Assembly: GCF_030272615.1 (NCBI RefSeq)
Contig: NC_081406.1
Span: forward strand, 239,184,422 to 239,248,421
Direction: 5' to 3'
Source: Cryptomeria japonica
Lineage: Eukaryota > Streptophyta > Pinopsida > Cupressales > Cupressaceae
DNA length: 64,000 nucleotides
The translations under genes and the position numbers were made by a program. Below the pieces are notes generated by a model, which was not told the origin of the DNA, did not search any database, and was given only the letters and a program-made list of their open reading frames with translations. Positions 1 through 8,922 of the stretch are shown here, in pieces (position 1 is the first letter of the stretch; every line of letters begins with the position of its first letter).

Positions 1-170
1 TGATGTCTTACTGTGGTTAACCAGTATTGCCATGATTAAGTTCAGTAATGGTGATAATCAGTTGGTATTGTTTTAACTAGATAAGTTGTTGAGAAAGTTT
101 TTATCTATACTGATTCACCCCCCCCCTCTCAGTACTGGTTGGGGTATCAGTTGTTCATCATTACTCATCA
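1..170 (+). repeat. 3' end of the 5' LTR of the copia element
   Basis: The stretch ends in TCATCA, giving the usual LTR end CA, followed by a two-base spacer and a tRNA-iMet type primer binding site. It contains a run of nine C (about 118-126). The equivalent part of the 3' LTR falls in the gap. Confidence 0.75.
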
Positions 171-172
171 AT

Positions 173-183
173 TGGTATCAGAG
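173..183 (+). promoter_or_regulatory. Primer binding site, initiator tRNA-Met type
   Basis: TGGTATCAGAG matches the complement of the 3' end of plant initiator tRNA-Met, the usual primer for plant copia elements. It starts two bases after the LTR end. Confidence 0.85.
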
Positions 184-241
184 TGCCTCCAGGTCCTCAA
201 TGATATAAGCTTAACCACTTGAGGTAAGAGATCCTATTGTA

Positions 242-1250
242 ATGATGAAGATGGAAGGTCCTAAGTTTAATAGAGATAACTTTAAGATATGGAAGGACAC
301 AATGAAGATTTAAATCAAGAGTATGGGTGCTCAACATTGGAGCTATGTTGAGAATGCCTATGTGGCTCCCATTGGCACTCTGACTGATGATGAGAGAAAT
401 CTAGGAAAATGGGCAAGTCATGGAAGCCCTTATCAGCAGCCAGTCAGATATTGAGTTTATTGATGTACAAGAAAAGGAAACACCTAAGGAGGTATGGGAT
501 GCACTGGAAAATATCTATGGTTGTGATGAGCATGTAAAGAAAGCTAAGGAAGAAAGCCTTAGAGGTAAATTTGAGGATATGAGGATGGTTGAAGGTGAGA
601 CCATTCAGCAGTATGGCATTCAGATTAAGACTGTGGTTGGTGATATCAAAAGTGCTGGTGGAACTATTGATGATACCATTGTTGTTAGTAAAGTCCTTAG
701 ATCATTGTTACCAATTTATGTAATCAGAGTTGCTACTATCCAGGAACTAAGGTCTATTGATAAAACCAAGGTATCCTTAGATTCTATTATTACAAAGTTA
801 ACTGCATATGAGTTGAATAGCTATGATGACCGTGTTTAGAAGATTGAGTCATCCTTTAAAGCATCTATTGTGCCATCTAGAAAAGGAAAAGAAAATAGTA
901 CCAGTTATGAATCCAGACAATGCAAAGATATGGATGATGAAGAGATTCTGATGGAGTTTGAAGCTCTTCTTGCTAAAAGACTTCCGAAGGGAACTGGAAA
1001 GTATAGAGGTAAACTTCCTTTGAAATGTTTTTCCTGCAATAAGATAAGACATATAGCTATTAATTGTCCTAACAATGTCAATAAGGATAAACCAAAGAGG
1101 TTCAGAAAGTATAAAGGAGGAAACAAAAGAAATTGTCTAGTTGTTGTGTATGAAGGTGTCACTGATGAGGAATCAGAGAATGAAGAAAATGAAGACATAG
1201 TGTTTGTAGTAGTAAAGGAAGAAGTGTCTGACAAGAAAGCTCTTGTCTCT
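242..1250 (+). pseudogene. copia gag (nucleocapsid), broken
   Basis: The reading frame opens at the ATG at 242, 59 bases after the PBS, and meets a TAA at 311. A frameshift before 420 moves it to the frame used up to 2018. The part from 420 to 836 is a UBN2/gag-like region for virus-like particle assembly. A CX2CX4HX4C zinc knuckle (CFSC...H...C) lies near 1024-1065. Here the usual Gly before His is Arg, which may weaken nucleic-acid binding. An in-frame TAG at 837-839 interrupts the domain. A Lys-rich then Glu-rich linker leads into protease. No functional Gag can be made from this copy. Confidence 0.85.
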
Positions 1251-2620
1251 CGCATTGACAACTCCAATGAGTGGATTATTGATAGTGGTTGTTCTCACCA
1301 CATGACTGGCAATCGGGGAAATTTTTTGTCTCTGAAGGAATATGATGGAGGTGTTGTCAGATTTGGCAACGATGCACCATGCTTGGTGAAAGGTAAAGGA
1401 TCCATCTCATTGAATGGAAAGAGGAGTGCAGATGATGTCTACTAGGCAAATGGTCTTAAGCATAACCTATTGAGTGTTGCTCAGTTGAATGACAAAGGAT
1501 TGGTTCTAGAATTCAAAGGTGGAGTCTGTAGTATAATTAGGAAGAGTGGTGAACTTATTGCCATCGGTAAGCAGACAAGAGGTAACCTATTTCAGTTGAA
1601 TGCCAAGATAAGTTGGTGTCTAATGGCGAAGTTTGATGATAGTTGGATATGACATAGGAGACTCTATCATATGAACTTTGACAATATTGTTAAAGCTAGT
1701 AAGATCAAGGTGATAAGAGGATTACCTTTGCTGAACAAACCTGAGAACATCTTGTGTAGAGAATGTCAACTTGGAAAGATGTCTTCCTCAACTTTTAAAG
1801 GCAAGTCTTTCTTAGCAGAACATTTATTTGATCTTGTGCATACTGATTTATGTGGTCCTATGAAAACTAGAAGTATTCAGGGAGATAGGTATTTTATGAT
1901 TCTTAGTGATGACAACTCAAGAATGATGTGGGTCACATTCTTGAAAGATAAGTCTGAAGCATTTGGAAAGTTCAAATCTTTCAGAGCATTAGTAGAGAAA
2001 GAAACTGTAAAAAGATAAAATGTCTGAGAACTAATCAAGGAGGAGAATTCACTTTTGATGAATTCAATAAATATTGTGAAGATAACAATATCAAGAGGCA
2101 GTTGTCTGCCCCAAGGACACCACAATAGAATGGCATAGCAGAAAGAAATAACATGATTGTAGTTGAAGTGGCTAGAACAATGTTGATCCAAGGAAAGGTT
2201 GCTCACGCTTTTTGGAGAGAAGCAGTGAGCACCGCAGTCTATACTACGAATCGGGTACTCATCAAGAAAGGCAAAGATAACACCCCTTATGAGTATTGGA
2301 CCGGGAAAAATCCCACACTGAGTTACTTTAAAGTGTTTGGTAGTAAGTGCTATATTAAGAGAGGTGAGCATTTGAGCAAATTTGATGCAAAATGTGATGA
2401 TGGAATATTTCTGGGATATTCCACTAAGAGCAAAGCTCTCAAGTGCTACAACAATAGAACTCAGAAAATTGTTGAAAGTATCAATGTCAGGGTTGATGAA
2501 TCCCCTGAGGAACCTGAGGAAACATGTAGTGAAGAAGTGGAAGATGAACCGAGAATAGCCTTCTGGGAACCGGTTAAGAAAGAAACTTGTAAAGATCTCA
2601 GTGTTCCTAGTAGACTAGGC
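1251..2620 (+). pseudogene. copia protease and integrase, broken
   Basis: The aspartic protease motif Asp-Ser-Gly (WIIDSGCSHHMTG) is near 1272-1310. GAG-pre-integrase sequence follows, with the His/Cys zinc-binding part near 1660-1780 (LCRECQLGK). The integrase core then follows: first catalytic Asp in HTDLCGP near 1848, second in SDDNSR near 1908, and Glu in GIAER near 2138. In-frame stops are TAG 1443, TGA 1650 and TAG 2126. A one-base loss in the A run near 2010 shifts the frame, and a second shift lies near 2610. The stop positions correspond to Gln or Trp in the family. It is a relic; the family role is Gag-Pol processing and cDNA insertion. Confidence 0.88.
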
Positions 2621-4276
2621 TAGAGTTATTCCTAGATATGTGAAGTTGCATCATGATCCAAAGAAAATCATAGAAGATAAAGATTCAAGGATACTCACAA
2701 GAAGAAAAGTGAAGGAGAACTCTTGCATGATTTCTGAATTTGAACCCAAGACTTCGAGAGAAGCTCTTACAGATGAAGACTGGATTAAAGAAATGGAAGA
2801 GGAGCTAGACTAGATAGAAAAGAATACAACATGGTCTTTGGTGCCCAGACCAAAACATAAAAACATCATAGGTACCAAATGGGTCTTTGGGAATAAATTG
2901 AATGAAGAAGGCTCAATTGTAAGAAATAAGGCTAAGCTTGTATGCAAGGGATATGCTTAGAAGGAGGGAGAAGACTATGGAGAAACCTTTGCTCATGTGG
3001 CTAGACTAGAAGGTGTTTGAATGCTACTTGCATTTGCAACATTTAAGGGATTTAAGGTTTATTAGATGGATGTGAAGTCATCTTTTTTGAATAGAATCCT
3101 GGAAGAGGAAGTGTATATAGAACAACTAGAAGGGTTTGCCTTATCAGAAGACAATGACATGGTGTGTAGATTACACAAAGCCTTGTATGGACTAAAAAAG
3201 GCACATAGGGCATGGTATGAAAGACTACACTCTCATCTTATGAAGATTGGATTTCAGAGAACAAGTGAAGATAGCAACATCTACTTGAAATCAGAAGGTG
3301 ATCGGATTCTGATCTATGAAGTGTTTGTGGATGACATAATCTTTGGAGGAGATGATAAATGAGTCATGTGTTTGCAGATGAAATGAAGAAAGAATTTGAG
3401 ATGTCTTTAATAAGAGAGATAAAGTTCTTCATTGGTTTACAAATTCAGTAAATGAAAGAGGGTATCTTGATTACCTAGTCCAAGTATGTCAAACAAGTAT
3501 TGAATACTTTTAGCATGGAGGAAAGCAAACCGGTTGGTACATCGATGGTGACTGGCTATAAACTGACTAAGGAAGATGATTCAACACTAGTGAATGAAAA
3601 GGAGTATCGGTCAATGATCGGTAAGCTACACTATGTGGTGCACAACAGATCAGATATTGCTCATGCAGTAGGCATAGTAGCTCATTTTCAGAAATGTCCA
3701 AGAGAATCCCACTTGGTAGCAGTTAAAAGGATTCTTAGATATTTGAAAGGAACAGTTGATTATGGATTGTGGTATCCATATAATGGTGTCTATAATCTTA
3801 AGGTATATACCGATGCTGATTGGGTAGGTAATGTGGGTGACTGGAAGAGCACAACCAGTGGAGTGTTCTTTCTAGATGGAAGATTAGTATCATGGACAAG
3901 TAAGAAGTAGAGCTGTATTTCCCAATCTACAGCTGAAGCAGAATATGTGGCAATATTTATGAATTGCACTCAAGGAATTTGGATGAAGTATGTATTGGAA
4001 GGTTTCAAGGTACCTATATCTGAACCGGTAAACATATTTTGTGATAACACAAGTGCAATAAATATTTCCAAGAATCCGGTATTGCATGCTAGAACTAAGC
4101 ACATTGAGCTTAAATATCACTACTTGAGAGAGAAAGTTCAGAATAAGGAGGTTGTACTACAACATGTTTCCAGTAAGGAGCAACTAGCAGATATATTCAC
4201 TAAGCCCTTACCAAAGACTACATTTACCTATTTGAGAGGTGAATTAGGGGTTCTGCCCCTTCATGAAGTCAACTAA
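2621..4276 (+). pseudogene. copia reverse transcriptase and RNase H, broken
   Basis: Reverse transcriptase begins near 2770 (DEDWIKEMEEEL). The conserved ALYGLKKA box is near 3180, and the active-site box reads FVDDI near 3328, where family members usually have YVDD. RNase H follows from about 3800 (YTDADW, then the AEAEY box near 3930) and ends with a natural stop after LPLHEVN at 4276. In-frame stops are TAG 2811, TAG 2958, TGA 3018, TAG 3063, TAA 3449, TAG 3476 and TAG 3908. There is a one-base frameshift near 3358. All these stops sit where Gln or Arg is usual. Confidence 0.9.
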
Positions 4277-4521
4277 AATATGTGTGCTTTGCATCAGTCA
4301 AGTACTACAGTGACAAATCTTTCAGGATTGATGTGTTGAAGGATGCTACTCCTTAGGGGGAGCAACATAGTAGACTTTGGAAGCTTGTGCCTCCACTTTG
4401 GCATTGTTGTCAAAGGGAGAGAATATATATGATATATGGGGAGAAGATATATGATGATGAAGATACACTGGTCTATGATGTTTACAATTGCAATGCTACA
4501 CTAAGTATTGCCATCAATGCC

Positions 4522-4533
4522 AAAGGGGGAGAT
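4522..4533 (+). promoter_or_regulatory. Polypurine tract of the copia element
   Basis: AAAGGGGGAGAT lies directly before TGTTGG, the start of the 3' LTR. It is the expected primer for plus-strand cDNA synthesis. Confidence 0.8.
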
Positions 4534-5796
4534 TGTTGGATATCATTGGCATATAATGAGCCAAAATGTTGATATGATGATAATGTATATTGTCATTGAT
4601 GTCAATAAGTTTAAGTGAACCGGTATGAAGAGGTATGAGGAGACGTAGTGAACCGCTTTCAGGGTTTCACTAAGTGTGACTACCGGTTGGTAGTCTCAAC
4701 TCTAGGGTTATCGGTTTGGTGATCCAGCATGTGCGATGCAACTAATGATACTCTGTGATGAGTTAGCTAAGAGATGTGAATGAGATCGAGGTGCCACATC
4801 AGCCTTGTGCACATGAAGGACTTCCTTGAGGATCTTGCATGAGAAGATCGATCGCGTTTGGAGTCTACCTCACGAATGATCATTCTTCTTAACGATATGA
4901 GAAGAAAGTGTGATGGGTTACTAATTCCCATGTGCGGTGATGAATGAATGATGTAGATTGTCTTGTGATCTGTTTGAAATTGTAATGCTCTATGCAATGT
5001 GTTTGGACAGTCAGGGTTGGACCGCCTGTGTTGTAAACCTAAGATGCTTAGGGTTTAGGGTTTATGCTACCGACCTAAGTGTTGCCTATAAGGTCGATGA
5101 TGTTTGTTATTGTAAAGTTGTTGGCAAATGTTGTGTGTGTGTGTATCCAAGTGATTAGATACTTGATACTTGCCAGACCAGTAAGAGGAAAATTGCAGAG
5201 TGTGATTGTAGAGTAGAGGAAATGAAAAGGATCTACCTTGGCATGGAGTTTTGTTATCAGATCAGAGTTTTACCTGTTGTCTTGTAATCATTTCAAAAGT
5301 TGGAAAATCCCTTTACCGGGTAGCTTTAAAAAGCTTATTGTAAAACCTGTAACTAGGTGACTTAAGATCATTGAGTTCTTCAAATCCTCTAGCTAGGTAA
5401 CCTTTAATAGGGGTATATAGCCATCCCTTAACCGGGTGATCTCTAACAGGACCGGTTCCTAACAGAACCTTATTATAAAGTATTTAACTCGACAAGGATC
5501 CTAATAGGGCGAGCTTCAAAAGAGTTCAAAAACAAGCTTGTGGGTATTCATCCCCACCATGGTTTTTCCCATTTAGGTTTCCGCGTGAAAAATTTGTGTG
5601 TTATGTGTTACGCATTTTTCATGTGATGTTTATAAATTATTTGGTTGAAATATTATGCATGTAGAGTTAATGGGTTATGGTATTACTAGTATACCACATG
5701 CATATGTTTATGGGTGAAGTGATGTCAAGTATTGGGGTATGTGCAGGATCATGGTGTGCCAAAACAGGCCCTTAAGTGGCAATGAAATTTCAGAAA
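4534..5796 (+). repeat. 3' LTR of the copia element, truncated by the gap
   Basis: It starts TGTTGGATATC after the polypurine tract and runs at least 1263 bases without reaching the end sequence seen at 1-170, so the LTR is longer than this. It carries many CCGGTT motifs and two and a half plant telomere-type repeats (TTTAGGG) near 5047-5064. The many short ORFs in it do not resemble proteins. Confidence 0.78.
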
Positions 5797-6296
5797 NNNN
5801 NNNNNNNNNNNNNNNNNNNNNNNNNNNNNNNNNNNNNNNNNNNNNNNNNNNNNNNNNNNNNNNNNNNNNNNNNNNNNNNNNNNNNNNNNNNNNNNNNNNN
5901 NNNNNNNNNNNNNNNNNNNNNNNNNNNNNNNNNNNNNNNNNNNNNNNNNNNNNNNNNNNNNNNNNNNNNNNNNNNNNNNNNNNNNNNNNNNNNNNNNNNN
6001 NNNNNNNNNNNNNNNNNNNNNNNNNNNNNNNNNNNNNNNNNNNNNNNNNNNNNNNNNNNNNNNNNNNNNNNNNNNNNNNNNNNNNNNNNNNNNNNNNNNN
6101 NNNNNNNNNNNNNNNNNNNNNNNNNNNNNNNNNNNNNNNNNNNNNNNNNNNNNNNNNNNNNNNNNNNNNNNNNNNNNNNNNNNNNNNNNNNNNNNNNNNN
6201 NNNNNNNNNNNNNNNNNNNNNNNNNNNNNNNNNNNNNNNNNNNNNNNNNNNNNNNNNNNNNNNNNNNNNNNNNNNNNNNNNNNNNNNNNNNNNNNN
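5797..6296. other. Assembly gap (500 N)
   Basis: Exactly 500 undetermined bases, a typical scaffold placeholder, so the true size is unknown. Open frames running through it are artefacts. The rest of the copia 3' LTR and the 5' part of the next LINE probably lie here. Confidence 0.99.
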
Positions 6297-6539
6297 CAAT
6301 GTAATTTATATTGGCCTCAATATAAGTAATATGGCTTAGCATACATTTGACATTGTTTTGTGTTTGTCATGGTATCTATTTCTTTTATTTGCTTGTGTCT
6401 TCAGCCAATACATGTGTGCTGTGTTTAGTCTTCAATTGCAGCTATGGCTTGAAGTGTTGGGATTGGTTATCTAGTTCACTGAGTTGGGAGGGGCCAAGGA
6501 AGAACTGCTTGTACAGATTTTTACAAAGCTAGTCGTCTA

Positions 6540-7324
6540 TCTTCAAGAAGTCTCTCTGGGCTGACATTTGGACTATTGGCCCATCGTCATAGGTTTGGAA
6601 TATTGGGAAGGAACGTAATAGGAGAATCTTCAAGGATTCAGAGTTGCAATGTGAGGAGCTCATCTGCAAAACTAAGGAGATTGTGGAAGTTGCGAACTCA
6701 CGTGTTAGAATAAAAACAACCTCAAAGTTTTCAAGATGGGATGTGTGTATCCAACAACAATGGACGAAGTTACAAAGGCCAGTCTATTCTTCTCAGGTGG
6801 GCATAGAGGATAGGAAGGATGTTGTGTGGAAGTGTCCTAAATTACACAGATGGAAATTAAACTTTTTTGGTGTGGCCAAGGGCAACCTAGGCCCGACCGA
6901 CGTAGGCTGTATAATAAGGGATTGGGATGGCAAATGTGTCTGGGTGGCATCAAAGCAGCTGAGTTGGGCATCTAACAACGAAGATGAGTTTGAAGCGTTA
7001 GTTTTGGGTTTGAAAGTATGTAAAGAATTTTTTTTGGGTGCGGTTAACATTAAGGGGGATTCTCAGACTTTTTTGCAGGCCGTAATGCGTGGAGATACTC
7101 CCAATTGGAAACTACGAAATCTTTTAAAGATAGTTAAGGAGATTCTTTTGGATATGGGAGACTTCACAATCACCCATATTTACTGTGAAGCAAATAAGAG
7201 AGCGGATTTAGTGGCAAATGTGGGGGTTGGTCAGGACACTTCAGCCTGGATCGGTCTACAAGATATTTTGGATAAGGAAACCATGGCAGGGATCAGTAGG
7301 GGTGAAAACCTAGGCCAGGATTGA
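6540..7324 (+). pseudogene. LINE 3' fragment: zf-RVT tail and RNase H domain
   Basis: The ORF from 6644 to 7324 (226 codons) holds an RVT_3-type RNase H as found at the C-terminus of plant L1-like LINE ORF2. KLNFFGVAKGNLGP near 6850 has Phe where the first catalytic Asp is usual (FDGA). Glu in EFEALVLGL, Asp in KGDSQ and the tail HIYCEANKRADLVAN follow in order. Just upstream, around 6590-6640, is the zf-RVT-like text KERNRRIFKD, with a stop before it. Reverse transcriptase itself is missing, either lost in the gap or never present. The changed Asp and missing RT mark a dead fragment. Confidence 0.8.
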
Positions 7325-7792
7325 TCAGGCTTAATCTTTATTAGATTCTTGGTCAGGGAAAAACAAGCTTCGATATCTATGAGATTCTTACAGGCCCCTT
7401 GGGGAAAGTTTTGTACTCACATTTCTAATGTCCACGATCTCACCTGTGTTTTGCGTATCCGTTACCAGATTTTATTCTTGTCTTCTATCTGCATTTTTTT
7501 CACATGACTAAGGCATTTTCGGGATGCTATGCTGGTAGTGTATTTTATATGAACCATACCAGAACTTTCGGCATTAGGATTGTTGGATTTGGTGGCAATG
7601 AGGCATTTCTTTAGGCTTAGCTTCCTGTGCAGGGATGAAGGAATGGATGAACAATGTAGAAGGCTATTTAATGTTGATTGTGCGAAAAATTTGATGGCCT
7701 TGTGAACGATTGTAGCAACAAGTTTTGGGGATGGGATTCATTAGCACGATGGCCAGATCTATCAGGTACTTTTATACCCTCTGGTTGATGTT
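7325..7792 (+). other. Spacer after the LINE RNase H
   Basis: No gene recognised. It probably belongs to the 3' region of the same LINE, but nothing in it proves this. Confidence 0.4.
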
Positions 7793-8158
7793 TTGGGCTC
7801 TAGAGAAAGATGCATAGAGGAGGCTAGTGATTTTGTAGTGCACTATATTTGGCCAGCCATGGTTAATGTGATACTGGAGTTGGATGCCTCTCAGACGAAC
7901 TGCTCTTTATTGGCTTATCTCTCGGGTTCATTAGATGACAACGCTGGTTTGGAGGTTGGTAACAGTGGTGGCTCTTTGTCTAGTAGAAAGAGGAAGGATA
8001 GGGATGTTAACAATGTGAATATGGCTTGGGAGACTTTCAAGACAGGTGTGATGAGCAATGATTTTGCTATGTTGAGGGCCATTTTTGGCTCGGATCCCTA
8101 TTGGAAGCCCAGGTCAATTGCGAAGCTCATTTTGGATCTTGGTTATGGTCAATTGTAA
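7793..8158 (+). CDS. Unrecognised ORF, 121 codons, downstream of the LINE RNase H
   Basis: An open frame in the same phase as the RNase H ORF but 470 bases further on. It has no ATG at its start (TTG is the first usable codon), and stop-free reading extends a short way upstream. The product has a hydrophobic first half (HYIWPAMVNVILELDA), an acidic/serine linker with a basic patch (SSRKRKDRD) and the end LGYGQL. I do not recognise a family. It could be an exon fragment, a LINE-carried 3' ORF or chance. No splice sites or promoter support it clearly. Confidence 0.3.
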   Translation: MGSRERCIEEASDFVVHYIWPAMVNVILELDASQTNCSLLAYLSGSLDDNAGLEVGNSGGSLSSRKRKDRDVNNVNMAWETFKTGVMSNDFAMLRAIFGSDPYWKPRSIAKLILDLGYGQL

Positions 8159-8443
8159 TGGGATAGTAGAAGGTTTGGGATTTTATGGTTCATTTATGGT
8201 TCATATGGGATAGTAGAAGGTTTGGGATAGTAGAAGGTTGGGATAGTTGTGGGTCGAGTGGGTTGCAGGGGTTTGGGATTTTATAGTTCATTTGAACTTT
8301 GTAATGGGAATTATTTGAAATTAGAATCACTCTGTATTCCATAATGTTAAAATGAAACAATCGCAAACTAAATGTTCTAACTCCAATGAGATATTGCGAG
8401 CTACACTCCCAAAATAAATATTCCCTTTGAGAGTTGATGTGAT
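8159..8443. repeat. Short tandem repetition and spacer
   Basis: The motif GGGATAGTAGAAGGTT recurs three to four times between 8160 and 8250, and a piece with GTTTGGGATTTTAT and GGTTCATTT occurs before and after it. No gene is seen. Confidence 0.55.
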
Positions 8444-8449
8444 TTTATT
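8444..8449 (-). terminator. Putative poly(A) signal of the TNL gene
   Basis: AATAAA on the minus strand, about 40 bases after the stop codon of the TIR-NB-LRR gene. It is correctly placed for a plant near-upstream element, but such AT-rich hexamers are common by chance. Confidence 0.4.
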
Positions 8450-8487
8450 AATTTGAAACTTTTGTCAGTATCTAATAATCCACAACA

Positions 8488-8922
8488 TTACATGAACAAT
8501 GCCCATAAATTTGTAAATGCCGCTTCTTCTCCTACCGCTAACAATCCTCTGCTTGCTTCACCTTCTCCACTATATAATCCAGCTGTCGCCGTGAGTTTAT
8601 AGCCCAAGTCTATTAACCTACAACCTTGTCTGAACACACCTACACACACCCATTTCCCCTCTTCCAATTCTGTACCTAACCTCGCAAATGCCGTCCCACC
8701 ACTACACAAGATATTGAATCTACTACCTGTGAATGAATTTACAAGGAAACATAAGACGGCAGCATTGGAAGTATGCGTCTTCCCACATTCTATCCTCCAT
8801 TCATTTTCCTCGATCATCTCCAATGAGCTCACCATGGTCAGGGTGGGAAATGAAAGAGAATCCATCACTGACTCTGCACCATGCGCTGCCCTTCCACATA
8901 TCACCATCTCGAATGGCCATTT
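8488..8922 (-). CDS. TNL exon 6: post-LRR C-terminal domain
   Basis: It starts after acceptor TTGTTGCAG with KWPFEMVICGRAAHGAESV. The segment includes SLSFPTLTMV, AAVLCFLVNSF, EGKWVCVGVF and the terminal GLLAVGEEAAF, ending LWALFM-stop. This layout corresponds to the post-LRR jelly-roll/C-JID-like tail of TNLs, which contributes to effector contact in studied receptors. Its assignment here is by position and overall pattern. Confidence 0.72.
   Translation of the reverse strand, partial: KWPFEMVICGRAAHGAESVMDSLSFPTLTMVSSLEMIEENEWRIECGKTHTSNAAVLCFLVNSFTGSRFNILCSGGTAFARLGTELEEGKWVCVGVFRQGCRLIDLGYKLTATAGLYSGEGEASRGLLAVGEEAAFTNLWALFM

Larger units (their letters stand above)
1..5796 (+). mobile_element. 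Ty1/copia LTR retrotransposon, degenerate, cut by window edge and gap
   Basis: The parts are in copia order: tail of the 5' LTR, primer binding site, gag, protease, integrase, reverse transcriptase, RNase H, polypurine tract and start of the 3' LTR. Integrase lies before reverse transcriptase, which is diagnostic of Ty1/copia. The coding part is broken by about a dozen in-frame stops and four frameshifts, so the copy is inactive. The left end is outside the window and the right end is lost in the assembly gap, so no target-site duplication can be checked and the two LTRs cannot be compared. Confidence 0.93.

Noticed and set aside
5047-5064. Telomeric repeat tract
   Set aside because: Only about two and a half TTTAGGG units inside an LTR. 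This is a telo-box-like motif, not a telomere.
5739-6342. Long ORFs across 5739-6342 on both strands
   Set aside because: They run through 500 undetermined bases and have no real sequence content.
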